DNA of 64,000 nt from Pseudomonadota bacterium. Lineage in GTDB: Bacteria; Pseudomonadota; Gammaproteobacteria; Burkholderiales; Burkholderiaceae_C. The translations under genes and the position numbers were made by a program. The notes beneath the pieces were generated by a model that was given only the letters and a program-made list of their open reading frames with translations, made no database searches and was not told the DNA's origin. The DNA is taken from positions 62,001 through 126,000 of the forward strand of contig JAEZWW010000008.1 of the NCBI GenBank assembly GCA_023442945.1. The letters are read 5' to 3'. Below, in pieces: positions 33,582 through 42,400 of this stretch. How positions within the stretch are numbered: the stretch's first letter is position 1; each line of letters opens with the position of its first letter.

Positions 33582-34931
33582 TTACTGGACGCCTTGGGCC
33601 AGCATGGCGTCGGCCAGCTTGACGAAGCCGGCGATGTTGGCGCCTTCGACGTAGTTCACGCTGCCGTCCGTGCGCTCGCCGTAGCGCACGCAGTTGCCAT
33701 GGATGTCCTTCATGATCTCGTGCAGGCGCAGGTCCACTTCGCTGTGCGACCAGGACAGGCGCATGGCGTTCTGGCTCATCTCCAGGCCCGAGGTGGCCAC
33801 GCCACCGGCGTTGCTGGCCTTGCCCGGGGCGTACAGCGTGCCAGCGGCCAGGAAGGCGTCGACCGCGTCCAGCGTGCTGGGCATGTTGGCGCCTTCGGCC
33901 ACACAGATCACGCCGTTGGCGATCAGGTGCTTGGCGTCTTTGGCGTCCAGCTCGTTCTGCGTCGCGCACGGCAGGGCGATGTCGGCCGGCACGTGCCAGG
34001 GGTTCTTGCCGGCTTCAAACTTGACCTTGTGCTGCTTGCAGAAGTCCTTCAAGCGGCCGCGCTGCACGTTCTTGAACGCCATCACGTCCTGCAGCATGCC
34101 GGCCGACATGCCGTCTTCGTAGACCATGGTGCCATCAGAATCCGACAGCGTGACGACCTTGGCGCCGAGTTCCAGCGCCTTGTCGGCCGCGTACTGCGCC
34201 ACGTTGCCCGAGCCCGAAATGCTGACCGCGCGGCCTTCAAAACCCATCTGCTTGCGGCGCAGCATCTCCTGCGCGAAGTACACCGTGCCGTAGCCCGTGG
34301 CTTCGGGGCGCATCAGGCTGCCGCCGTAGGCCATGCCCTTGCCGGTGAAGACGCTGCTGGCGTTGTTGCTGAGCTTTTTCATCATGCCGGCCATGAAGCC
34401 AACTTCGCGCGCGCCCACGCCAATGTCGCCGGCCGGCACGTCGGTGTCGGCACCCAGGTGGCGGTACAGCTCGCTCATCAGCGCCTGGCAAAAGCGCATC
34501 ACTTCGCCGTCGGACTTGCCCTTGGGGTCGAAGTCGGAGCCGCCCTTGCCGCCGCCCATGGGCAGCGTGGTCAGCGCGTTCTTGAAGCACTGCTCAAACG
34601 CCAGAAACTTCAGGATCGACAGGTTCACGCTGGGGTGAAAGCGCATGCCGCCCTTGTACGGGCCGATGGCCATGCTGTGCTGCACGCGGAAGGCACGGTT
34701 GACCTGCGTGCGGCCCTTGTCGTCCACCCAGCTCACGCGGAACTGGATCACGCGGTCCGGCTCGACGATGCGCTCCAACAAGGCGTATTCGCGGTAGTGC
34801 GGGTGCTTTTCCAGGAACGGCCAAAGGCTGACCATCACTTCGCGCACGGCCTGCAGAAACTCGGGTTGCAGGGGATCGCGCTTGGCAACGCCGGCCAGGA
34901 AATCTTCGAGACTAGGGGCAGCAGCAGACAA
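33582..34931 (-). CDS. gdhA: NADP-type glutamate dehydrogenase
   Basis: Interconverts 2-oxoglutarate plus ammonia and glutamate. 449 residues from TTG 34931 (MSAAAPSLEDFLAGV), which has GAGAGG nine bases upstream; no ATG is available nearby. Hexameric GdhA signature: GPYKGGMRFHPSVN, catalytic Lys in LPMGGGKGGSDFDP, dinucleotide site ISGSGNVAQYAADKA, and ASNAGGVATSGLEMSQN. It lies between hisF and hisI, an unusual place, with a dispersed repeat at one side and a 430-base non-coding block at the other. Confidence 0.95.
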   Translation of the reverse strand: MSAAAPSLEDFLAGVAKRDPLQPEFLQAVREVMVSLWPFLEKHPHYREYALLERIVEPDRVIQFRVSWVDDKGRTQVNRAFRVQHSMAIGPYKGGMRFHPSVNLSILKFLAFEQCFKNALTTLPMGGGKGGSDFDPKGKSDGEVMRFCQALMSELYRHLGADTDVPAGDIGVGAREVGFMAGMMKKLSNNASSVFTGKGMAYGGSLMRPEATGYGTVYFAQEMLRRKQMGFEGRAVSISGSGNVAQYAADKALELGAKVVTLSDSDGTMVYEDGMSAGMLQDVMAFKNVQRGRLKDFCKQHKVKFEAGKNPWHVPADIALPCATQNELDAKDAKHLIANGVICVAEGANMPSTLDAVDAFLAAGTLYAPGKASNAGGVATSGLEMSQNAMRLSWSHSEVDLRLHEIMKDIHGNCVRYGERTDGSVNYVEGANIAGFVKLADAMLAQGVQ

Positions 34932-35360
34932 GATCAAATTCCTCTCTCGGTGGGAAGGCCCGGGGGCCACAATGCGAAAACAGTGAGCGCTGGAGGGCGG
35001 GCCTGAGGCGCTGGTGCCGAACAGGGGATCGTCCAGCGGCGGCCCAAAGTGTGCACCGTACGGCACCCCACATCTCATCAACGGGCCTGGCGCACACCGC
35101 TGGCCAGCGCCGCCACCGGGGCCACGCCGCTTGCACCCCACGGGCTGCGCCAAACCAATCTATTTTAGGGCGCTTGCACCTCTACCCTGCACAGCAAGAC
35201 ATGGCGCGCCAAAACGAGGGGGTGCGCTGTGCCAGCCGGCCCCGGCGCGCGCCAGCCGCGAGTCGCGCGACCGCAGGCGGCGCTGGCACCGGTTGGCGTC
35301 ATTCGGCAGCGGTCACCTTGCCAAGACCATGCCGCGCCGTCCTGGCGCCAATCCGCGCTT
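34932..35360. other. Non-coding upstream region of gdhA
   Basis: 430 bases without a credible gene. On the minus strand a TAAAAT -10-like box (near 35165) lies upstream of gdhA, without a convincing -35. I see no dispersed repeat here. It presumably carries gdhA regulation. Confidence 0.4.
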
Positions 35361-36140
35361 TTACTGCCGCACCGTGATGCCGCGCGCCGCCATGTGCGCC
35401 TTGGCCTGCGCCACGGTGAATTCGCCGTAGTGGAAGATGCTGGCGGCCAGCACCGCGTCGGCCCCGCCCTGCTGCACACCGTCGGCCAGGTGGTCCAGGT
35501 TGCCGACCCCGCCCGACGCGATCACCGGCACCGGCACGGCGTCGGCCACGTCACGGGTCAGCGCCAGGTCGAACCCACTCTTGGTGCCGTCCTTGTCCAT
35601 ACTGGTCAACAGGATCTCGCCCGCGCCGTGTTCGGCCATCTGGCGCGCCCAGGCCACTGCGTCCAGCCCGGTGTTCTGGCGCCCGCCGTGGCTGTAGACG
35701 TCCCAGCCTTCGCCACGCGCCGCCACCTCGTCGCCGGTGCGCCGCTTGGCGTCGATCGCGACCACGATGCACTGCGAGCCGTACTTGCCGGACGCGTCGC
35801 GAATCACCTGCGGGTTGGCGATGGCGGCGGAGTTGAAGCTGGTCTTGTCCGCGCCAGCGTTCAGCAGCCGGCGCACATCGTCCACCGTGCGCACGCCGCC
35901 ACCCACCGTGAGGGGGATGAACACCTGCGAGGCCACCGCTTCGATGATGTGCAGGATCACGTCGCGCCCGTCGCTGGTGGCGGTGATGTCCAGGAAAGTC
36001 AGTTCGTCCGCGCCCTGCTCGTTGTAGCGCGCGGCGATCTCCACCGGGTCGCCCGCGTCGCGCAGCTCAACGAAGTTGACGCCTTTGACGACGCGGCCGC
36101 CGGTGACGTCGAGGCAGGGGATGATGCGTTTCGCAAGCAT
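35361..36140 (-). CDS. hisF: Imidazole glycerol phosphate synthase cyclase subunit
   Basis: Partner of HisH, makes imidazole glycerol phosphate and AICAR. 259 residues from ATG 36140 (MLAKRIIPCLDVTGGRVVKGV), with GGAAAAG upstream. TIM barrel with catalytic Asp in PCLDV and in LLTSMDKDGTKSG, and phosphate sites TVGGGVR and IASGGVGN. A start four codons upstream (MEKN) is possible. It is separated from hisA by a 1.2 kb ATPase gene. Confidence 0.97.
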   Translation of the reverse strand: MLAKRIIPCLDVTGGRVVKGVNFVELRDAGDPVEIAARYNEQGADELTFLDITATSDGRDVILHIIEAVASQVFIPLTVGGGVRTVDDVRRLLNAGADKTSFNSAAIANPQVIRDASGKYGSQCIVVAIDAKRRTGDEVAARGEGWDVYSHGGRQNTGLDAVAWARQMAEHGAGEILLTSMDKDGTKSGFDLALTRDVADAVPVPVIASGGVGNLDHLADGVQQGGADAVLAASIFHYGEFTVAQAKAHMAARGITVRQ

Positions 36141-36186
36141 GTTCTTTTCCATCGTTTTTAGGCCAGTGCCCAAGGTTTTGGGTGCC

Positions 36187-37371
36187 TCAATCGTTCGGCC
36201 AGCACCAATGCGGTATCGCGTCGGCAGGCAGGTTCGGGACAGTGGTTTCGCCCAAGTCCTTTTCAAGTTCGATGCGTACCAGCGTGTCCGCTTCGGCCGC
36301 TGCATCAAGCGCCGCGACCAAGCGCGTCGAATGGGTCACCACGATCACCTGCGTACGATCGGCCGCGCCGGCAATCAGACGCCCGAGTGCGGGCAGAAGA
36401 TCGGGGTGAAGACTGGCTTCCGGTTCGTTCAGCACCAGCAGCGGCGGGGGGCGCGGCGACAACAGCGCTGCAACCCAGAGCAGATAGCGCAACGTTCCGT
36501 CCGACAGCTCGGCCACAGACAGCGGTCGGAGCAAACCGGGTTGGTGCATCTCCAGAGCAAAGCGCGCGCCGGCCTCGCATAGCACATCCACGCTTGCACC
36601 GGGGAAGGCGTCTTCCACCGCCGCCTCAAGCGCTGCTGCGTCTCCGATCTCGAAGATCGTCTGCACCGCGGCCGCCAAATCACTTCCGTCGGCCGCCAGC
36701 ACAGGCGTGCGCGTGGCAAGCTGAGGCTGTCGCACAGGACTGTCTGGATCGGTCCGAAAGTGGTCGTAGAACCGCCAGGCACGCACCTGCTCGCGCACGG
36801 CCAGCAATTCGGGTGTGCGCTGAGGATCGCTCAGTTCCGTGATCATGCTTGCCCAAGCGGGCACCGCGCGCTCCAGGCTGGTCCATCCGCGGCCGCCTGA
36901 TCGGACTTGCACCACCGCACCGGACCGCCGCGCCAGCTGCGCACCCGCACGCGCCAGTGCGCCGTGGAACACCGCCTCGGCCTTGATTTCGGGGTCAAGC
37001 GTGAACGCCGAAGCAGATGGGACGGGCAAGCCCATCTCAATGGCATAGCCATAGCCGTCTGGATCGGCATTGGCAAAGCCCAGCTTCAGGCGCACGGGCT
37101 CGCGTCGCACGGTCCCCTCGACACGCACATCGCCTCGCCGCATGGCCGCGCTGATGCTCTCTGGCCCTGCCCACAACGTCGAATGCAAGCCGCCTTCGCG
37201 CGCCAGTGAGCGCACGGCACCGCCCTGCGCCACGTCCGCCAAAAGGCGCAGCGACCGGTAGAGACTGGATTTACCACTGCCATTGGGCCCAGTGGTCACC
37301 GACAGCGCCCCGAGCGGCACCGTCAAGCGGCGCAGCGATCGGTAGTTGGCGACCGCCAGTGCAGACAGCAT
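36187..37371 (-). CDS. RecF/ABC-like AAA ATPase (AAA_21 type)
   Basis: 394-residue predicted ATPase. Walker A GPNGSGKSS (near residue 29), ABC-like signature region SVAELSDGTLRYLLW, Walker B LLVLNEPEASLHPDLLP and a switch His in VIVVTHSTRL. The short middle between the motifs places it with the RecF-like or COG4637/AAA_21 predicted ATPases rather than transporters. No nuclease (TOPRIM or HNH) partner adjoins it; neighbours are hisA and hisF. Role unknown; such ATPases are often part of defence or DNA metabolism modules, which is inference only. Confidence 0.85.
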   Translation of the reverse strand: MLSALAVANYRSLRRLTVPLGALSVTTGPNGSGKSSLYRSLRLLADVAQGGAVRSLAREGGLHSTLWAGPESISAAMRRGDVRVEGTVRREPVRLKLGFANADPDGYGYAIEMGLPVPSASAFTLDPEIKAEAVFHGALARAGAQLARRSGAVVQVRSGGRGWTSLERAVPAWASMITELSDPQRTPELLAVREQVRAWRFYDHFRTDPDSPVRQPQLATRTPVLAADGSDLAAAVQTIFEIGDAAALEAAVEDAFPGASVDVLCEAGARFALEMHQPGLLRPLSVAELSDGTLRYLLWVAALLSPRPPPLLVLNEPEASLHPDLLPALGRLIAGAADRTQVIVVTHSTRLVAALDAAAEADTLVRIELEKDLGETTVPNLPADAIPHWCWPND

Positions 37372-37431
37372 GCGCGTCAGTCTGCTGCGCTGAAGATGTG
37401 GTGCGCGAGAGCGCTCAACGCCCTGCGCGCG

Positions 37432-38172
37432 TCACGCGCCCAACTCGTCCGCGCGCGCCTGCGCAGCGGTGAAGTCCAGGTCGCCGGAATAGATGGCGCG
37501 CCCGCAGATCACGCCTTCCACGCCTTCCGATTCGACGGCGCAGAGTTGTTCGATATCGGCCATGTTGGACAGGCCGCCGGAGGCAATCACGGGGATGGTC
37601 AGCGCCTGGGCCAGCTTGACGGTGGCATCGATGTTGATGCCGCTCAGCATGCCGTCGCGGCCGATGTCGGTGTAGATGATGCTTTCGACGCCCCAGTCCT
37701 GGAACTTCTTGGCCAGGTCGACCACTTCGTGGCCCGTCAGCTTGCTCCAGCCGTCGGTGGCGACCTTGCCGTCCTTGGCGTCCAGGCCGACGATGATGTG
37801 GCCGCCAAACGCCGTGCACGCGTCTTTCAGGAAGCCCGGGTTCTTCACGGCGGCGGTGCCAATGATGACGTAGGCCAGGCCGGCGTCGATGTACTTTTCG
37901 ATCGTGTCCAGGTCGCGGATGCCGCCGCCCAGCTGAACCGGGATGTCCTCGCCCACGGCCTTCAGGATGGACTTGATCGCCGCCATGTTCTGCGGCTTGC
38001 CGGCAAAGGCGCCGTTCAGGTCCACCAGGTGCAGGCGGCGCGCGCCGGCGTCCAGCCAGCGGGTGGCCATGGCGGCCGGGTCTTCGCTGAAGGTGGTGGC
38101 CTGGTCCATGTCACCCTGTTTCAGGCGCACGCAGTGGCCGTCCTTGAGGTCGATGGCGGGGATGAGCAGCAT
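37432..38172 (-). CDS. hisA: Phosphoribosylformimino-5-aminoimidazole carboxamide ribotide isomerase
   Basis: Fourth-step isomerase of histidine synthesis, a TIM barrel homologous to HisF. 246 residues beginning MLLIPAIDLKDGHCVRLKQGD. Catalytic Asp in PAIDL and in IIYTDIGRDGMLSG; GGGIRD and ASGGLSN bind phosphate. Its leader is a diverged dispersed repeat. It is followed by the inserted ATPase gene. Confidence 0.97.
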   Translation of the reverse strand: MLLIPAIDLKDGHCVRLKQGDMDQATTFSEDPAAMATRWLDAGARRLHLVDLNGAFAGKPQNMAAIKSILKAVGEDIPVQLGGGIRDLDTIEKYIDAGLAYVIIGTAAVKNPGFLKDACTAFGGHIIVGLDAKDGKVATDGWSKLTGHEVVDLAKKFQDWGVESIIYTDIGRDGMLSGINIDATVKLAQALTIPVIASGGLSNMADIEQLCAVESEGVEGVICGRAIYSGDLDFTAAQARADELGA

Positions 38173-38180
38173 GATGACGT

Positions 38181-38245
38181 TCTAAAGGAAAATCAGCCTG
38201 AAACCGGCCGTGGATCTGCGCGAGGCGCTATTAAAAATAAAGTAA
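38181..38245 (-). repeat. Dispersed repeat copy 11 (diverged) in the hisH-hisA spacer
   Basis: On the minus strand: AATAGCGCCTCGCGCAGATC, CACGGCCGG, then TTTCAGGCTGATTTTCC. It ends just before the hisA start and so forms its leader. Confidence 0.55.
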
Positions 38246-38256
38246 GCCAGCGAACC

Positions 38257-38928
38257 TCAGGGGTTCCAATACAAGAAATTGCGGTACATGGCCAGGCCTT
38301 GATCCGCGCTTTTCTCGGGGTGGAACTGGGTGGCAAAAATATTATCGCGTGCCACGGCCGATGTGAAGCGGCCGCCGAAGTCGGTTTCACCCACGCTCTG
38401 CGTGGCGTCGGCCGGGCGGGCGTAGAAGCTGTGCACGAAGTAGAACCATTCGCCGTCGGCAATGCTGCCCCACACCGGGTGTGCGCGCGCCTGGTGCACG
38501 CGGTTCCAGCCCATTTGCGGCACCTTCAGACGGCTGCCGTCCGGCGCGGTTTGCCCGGCCAGGTCGAACCTGACGACCTCGCCCGCGATCAGGCCCAGTC
38601 CCGGCGTGCCGGCAGCGCTGTGGCCTTCGGCGCTGTGGTCCAGCAGCATCTGCATGCCAACGCACACGCCAAACAAGGGCTTGGTCGCCGCCGCTTCCAG
38701 CACCGATTCCAGCAGGCCGGATTCGCGCAATTCGCGCATGCAATCGGCCATGGCGCCCTGCCCCGGCAGCACCACGCGGTGGGCGTCGCGCACCACCTGC
38801 GGGTCCGTCGTGATGACGGCGTTCACGTGCGTGTCGGTCGTGGCATGGATCACCGCCTGCGCCACTGAGCGCAGGTTGCCCATGCCGTAGTCGACCACGG
38901 CCACGGTTTGATTCACTCCTGATTGCAT
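38257..38928 (-). CDS. hisH: Imidazole glycerol phosphate synthase glutaminase subunit
   Basis: Class I glutamine amidotransferase that feeds ammonia to HisF. Core starts VAVVDYGMGNLRSVAQAV; nucleophile Cys in LFGVCVGMQMLL, and the catalytic His and Glu are in ATQFHPEKS. The start is uncertain. ATG 38928 (MQSGVNQT) lies inside a dispersed repeat, while AGGAG (also repeat-derived) is 11 bases before a GTG at the first conserved residue (38904). Both give a functional protein. It is coupled to hisB across the repeat. Confidence 0.94.
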   Translation of the reverse strand: MQSGVNQTVAVVDYGMGNLRSVAQAVIHATTDTHVNAVITTDPQVVRDAHRVVLPGQGAMADCMRELRESGLLESVLEAAATKPLFGVCVGMQMLLDHSAEGHSAAGTPGLGLIAGEVVRFDLAGQTAPDGSRLKVPQMGWNRVHQARAHPVWGSIADGEWFYFVHSFYARPADATQSVGETDFGGRFTSAVARDNIFATQFHPEKSADQGLAMYRNFLYWNP

Positions 38929-38980
38929 AGCTGCCTGCGCAGGTGGGACTAGGGCCGCAGCCCTGTTGGACCTAAAAACC
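38914..38980 (+). repeat. Dispersed repeat copy 12 (overlaps hisH start)
   Basis: CTCCTGATTGCATAGCTGCC, TGCGCAGGTGGGACTAGGGC, CGCAGCCCTG and a CTAAAAACC tail. Its reverse strand carries the AGGAG and ATG near the hisH start. Confidence 0.9.
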
Positions 38981-38992
38981 CAAGAAAGTGGC

Positions 38993-39616
38993 TTACAGCG
39001 TGCCCTTGGTCGACGGGATTTGCCCGGCGGCGCGCGCGTCGCGCTCCAGCGCCATGCGCAGCGCGCGGCCAAAGGCCTTGAAGATCGTCTCAACCTGGTG
39101 GTGCGCGTTCACGCCCTTGAGGTTGTCGATGTGCAGCGACACCAGCGCGTGGTTGGCAAAGCCCTGGAAGAACTCGTGCACCAGCTGCGTGTCAAAGCCG
39201 CCGATCATGCCGCTGGTGAACTGGGCGTCCAGCACCAGCCCCGGGCGGCCGGAAAAGTCGATCACCACGCGCGACAGCGCCTCGTCCAGCGGCACGTAGC
39301 TGTGGCCATAGCGCGTAATGCCGCGCTTGTCGCCCACCGCCTGGCGCACCGCCTGGCCGATGGTGATGCCCACGTCTTCGACGGTGTGGTGGCCGTCGAT
39401 GTGCAGGTCGCCATCGCAATGCACGTCCAGGTCGATCAGGCCGTGGCGGGCGATCTGCTCGAGCATGTGGTCGAAAAAGCCGATGCCGCTGGCCAGCTGG
39501 GACTGGCCGGCGCCGTCCAGGTTCAGGCGGACTTGGATCTTGGTCTCGGCGGTGTCGCGCGAGACTTCGGCGGTGCGCGGCTCGTGCGCGGCGGCGAGGG
39601 AAATGGGGGCGTTCAT
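38993..39616 (-). CDS. hisB: Imidazoleglycerol-phosphate dehydratase
   Basis: Monofunctional IGPD, 207 residues from ATG 39616 (MNAPISLAAAHEPRTAEV). Metal ligands in GIGFFDHMLEQIARHG, DGHHTVEDVGI and HEFFQGFANHA. Manganese enzyme that dehydrates imidazole glycerol phosphate. The ATG overlaps the hisC stop by four bases. Confidence 0.97.
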   Translation of the reverse strand: MNAPISLAAAHEPRTAEVSRDTAETKIQVRLNLDGAGQSQLASGIGFFDHMLEQIARHGLIDLDVHCDGDLHIDGHHTVEDVGITIGQAVRQAVGDKRGITRYGHSYVPLDEALSRVVIDFSGRPGLVLDAQFTSGMIGGFDTQLVHEFFQGFANHALVSLHIDNLKGVNAHHQVETIFKAFGRALRMALERDARAAGQIPSTKGTL

Positions 39617-40737
39617 AGCGAAGCTTGCAGGGCGGCCAGCTGGCGCGCGTTCTCGTCGGCGGTGCCGACCGTCAGACGCAGGCAATTGGCCAGGGATGGG
39701 TGCATTTTAGAAACGTTCTTGACCAGCACGCCACGGGTCTTCATGCCGTCGAACACGCGCGCGGCGGCGCCTTCATCCTCCGGGCCCTGGCCCAGCACGC
39801 GCACCAGCACCATATTGCCTTCGCTCGGGTAGGCGCGCACACCGGCCAACTGAGCCAGCGCTTGCAAAAGCGCAGCACGCTCGGCCCGAATGTCCTCGGC
39901 TTGCGCGGCAAACACCTTTTCATGCTCCAAGGCGAACAGCGCGCATTCGGCGTTCAGCACGCTGATGTTGTAGGGCGGGCGCACCTTGTCCAGCTCGCCG
40001 ATCAGACGCGCGTCGCCCATCAGGTAGCCCAGGCGCACGCCGGCCAGGCCGAACTTGCTGAGCGTGCGCATGACCAGCACGTGGGCGTGGCGCGCCGGCT
40101 CGGCCCGCACGGCGTCAATCCAGCTGGCGGCGGCAAAGGGCTGGTAGGCCTCGTCCATCACCACCAGGCCGCCGTGCTGGGCCTGCGCGTCGATGATGCG
40201 CGCGATGGCGCCCGCGTCCCACAGGTTGCCGGTGGGATTGTTGGGGTACGCCAAATAGACGATGGTCGGTTGGTGCTGCGCGATGGCGGCCAGCATGGCG
40301 GGCTCATGAAGCTCGAAATCGGCGGTCAGTGGCACGCCGTGGAAGGCCAGGCCCTGCAGCTGCGCGCTCAGGCCGTACATCACAAAGCCCGGCAGCGGCG
40401 CGAGGATGGACGCACCCGGCACGTCGCAAGCGATGGCCAGCAGGCTGATCAGCTCGTCCGAGCCATTGCCCAGCATCAGCGCCCAGCCCGCGGGCGGCGC
40501 GGCGTAATCGCGCAACGCGGCCTTCAGCGCCTCGACACTCGGGCCGGGGTAACGGTTGACGGCCACTTCGCCCAGGCGCCGACCCAGCTCGGCCCGCAAC
40601 TCGGGCGGCAGGCGGTGCGCGTTTTCCATGGCGTCCAGCTTGACCAGGCCGGTCGCATCTTGCACGGGGTAGGCGTGCATGGCCTGCACATCGGGGCGGA
40701 TGCGGGCCAGCGGATCGGGGCGGGAGTCGGCGGTCAT
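39613..40737 (-). CDS. hisC: Histidinol-phosphate aminotransferase
   Basis: PLP-dependent class I/II aminotransferase, 374 residues from ATG 40737 (MTADSRPDPLARIRPDV). MENAHRLP, GNGSDELI, AYPNNPTGN, and the PLP lysine in RTLSKFGLAGVRLGY are visible. First of the tight hisC-hisB pair. Its upstream neighbour in related genomes is hisD, here displaced by a 4 kb insertion. Confidence 0.97.
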   Translation of the reverse strand: MTADSRPDPLARIRPDVQAMHAYPVQDATGLVKLDAMENAHRLPPELRAELGRRLGEVAVNRYPGPSVEALKAALRDYAAPPAGWALMLGNGSDELISLLAIACDVPGASILAPLPGFVMYGLSAQLQGLAFHGVPLTADFELHEPAMLAAIAQHQPTIVYLAYPNNPTGNLWDAGAIARIIDAQAQHGGLVVMDEAYQPFAAASWIDAVRAEPARHAHVLVMRTLSKFGLAGVRLGYLMGDARLIGELDKVRPPYNISVLNAECALFALEHEKVFAAQAEDIRAERAALLQALAQLAGVRAYPSEGNMVLVRVLGQGPEDEGAAARVFDGMKTRGVLVKNVSKMHPSLANCLRLTVGTADENARQLAALQASL

Positions 40738-41215
40738 GGGCGGATCGTCTGTGGGCAGCAAAAACCACCGATGTTAGGCCACGTGCCCCGCGCGTGCTGG
40801 TGGCAGGGCATGTCGCGCACCCGCTTTGGCCGCTCAGCGGGCCTAGCGGGGGCGGTTGGCGCAGCGCACCGGCCCGCGGGTCCCCCGCCGCCATCGGCGC
40901 GCATCGCCCACGGCCCCTGCGCGCACCCGGCGGCCGTGCCGTGCTCGCGCGGTGCCGCGCTGTGTGACAGCGCTGCCGGCGTCATGCTCCTATTTTTGCA
41001 GCTGCCTGCGCTGATGGTGAATGGGCCACCGCCGCATCCGATCAAATTCCCGTTCACGGTCTTAGCACAGACACATGACAGCCTGATGCCAAAAACATCC
41101 GGACCGTTCCCAGCTGCTGCGCACCCTAGCTGGTAACGCCCCGTCTGTTCAGGCGGCGGCCGGGGCGGTGCAATACGGGCATCGCCGCCCCCTCTTGCGG
41201 CAAGGAGTTGATGCC
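40738..41215. other. Intergenic region between hisC and the toxin gene
   Basis: 478 bases between divergent genes. It contains one dispersed repeat (40984-41050) and a proper ribosome site AGGAG at 41203-41207. It must hold promoters for both hisC and the toxin gene, but I see no clear consensus box. Confidence 0.5.
40984..41050 (+). repeat. Dispersed repeat copy 13
   Basis: TGCTCCTATTTTTGCAGCTG, CCTGCGCTGATGGTGAATG, GGCCACCGC and an ATCAAATTCC tail. Located upstream of the toxin gene. Confidence 0.7.
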
Positions 41216-42394
41216 ATGACCACCCCGCCCATCGGGGGTGCAGGCTGGCGTGCGGCTACGGCCGGCGCGCAGCAGCTGTCACCCCTCGCCCGATCGACCC
41301 TGGAAGGCGCCCGCACCCTGGGCGCCACCAACGGGCAGCACCTGGCCGACGCCATTGCCCGACTGCCCAGCACCCAGCAACGCCAGGTGCTGCAGGAAGT
41401 GGCGCCCGAACTCGCCCCCACCGAGCTGGCGGCGACGCAGTCCGCCCTGCGCGAACGCGGCGTCGACGTGGGGGCACCGCCCGCCCGTGGTGGCCCACCC
41501 AAGGCCAATGCCGACGCCGACCTGGCGCTGGACCTGACGCAGATCGGCCTGGACGTGACCGGCCTGTTCGACCCGACGCCGATCTCCGATGGCGCCAACG
41601 CGCTGATCTCGATCGGCCGCGGCGACTGGCTGGGCGCTGGCCTGAGCGCGATCAGCATGGTCCCCTACATCGGCGACGCGGCCAAGCTCGGCAAACTGGG
41701 CAAGTACGCGCAGACCGTGGCCAAAGCAACCGAAGCCGTGGCGCGCAACCCGGCCCTGCGGGAAAGCCTTGAGCCCGGCATCCGCGCCATCGGTAAGGCC
41801 CTGGACAAGGTCCCGCTCGACAAACTGCCCGACAGCCTGCGCCAACAGCTGACCACGCTGAAGGAGCTGACGCAGTCCTTCGGCCAGGGTGCCGGCCGCG
41901 CCACGGCGCACGGTGCCGACAACGTGGCCGAAGGCGCGGCGGACACCGCGCGCGCGGGCCGCAGCGCCGCCCGCGTGGGCGCGCAGCCGCTGTGGGGCCG
42001 TTACCTGGACGACATCACCTCGCAGACCGGCCGCGCCGTCACACCCGAGCAGCAGCGCCTGCTGACCGACTACCTGGCGCACAACAACCCCACGCGTCTG
42101 AGCACCGCCGAATCCAAGGCGCACCGCGCCGATTTCAACCGCGTCAAGAACGAGCTGATTACCCAGTGGGAACAGCACACCGGCCAGGCCTGGCCGCGCT
42201 ACACCGAAGACCTGCATTCGGCCAACGGCACGCTGGTGCGCAAGGCGGGCCAGCCCTATGATGCGCACCACATCATCGAAAGCAGCTACGGCGGCCCCGC
42301 CGAATGGTGGAACATGCACCCCGCGCGCTTCCCCGACCAGCACCAGCAAGGCATCCACCGCGCCGGCGGCCCCGCCAGCCAGATTTTTCCCTGA
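41216..42394 (+). CDS. Polymorphic toxin with pretoxin-like middle and C-terminal HNH-type nuclease
   Basis: 392 residues; ATG 41216 is preceded by AGGAG eight bases upstream. No signal peptide, PAAR, LXG or Rhs repeats are seen. Residues 1-100 are Ala/Gln-rich and unrecognised. Residues 105-166 (DPTPISDGANALISIGRGD, AGLSAISMVPYIGDAAKLGK) match the pretoxin-TG pattern that precedes toxin domains. A helical linker follows. The last 100 residues end in a nuclease-like motif: YDAHHIIESSYGGP (His351, His352), WWNMHP (Asn366) and QHQQGIH (His376, His381), as in HNH/AHH-type toxins. An SMI1-like gene begins six bases later. DNA or RNA cleavage in competitors is inferred. Confidence 0.8.
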   Translation: MTTPPIGGAGWRAATAGAQQLSPLARSTLEGARTLGATNGQHLADAIARLPSTQQRQVLQEVAPELAPTELAATQSALRERGVDVGAPPARGGPPKANADADLALDLTQIGLDVTGLFDPTPISDGANALISIGRGDWLGAGLSAISMVPYIGDAAKLGKLGKYAQTVAKATEAVARNPALRESLEPGIRAIGKALDKVPLDKLPDSLRQQLTTLKELTQSFGQGAGRATAHGADNVAEGAADTARAGRSAARVGAQPLWGRYLDDITSQTGRAVTPEQQRLLTDYLAHNNPTRLSTAESKAHRADFNRVKNELITQWEQHTGQAWPRYTEDLHSANGTLVRKAGQPYDAHHIIESSYGGPAEWWNMHPARFPDQHQQGIHRAGGPASQIFP

Positions 42395-42400
42395 CCGACC

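Noticed and set aside
35165..35479. Small minus-strand frame overlapping the end of hisF and extending toward gdhA
   Set aside because: Overlaps hisF out of frame and has Arg/Trp-rich composition with no recognisable motif.
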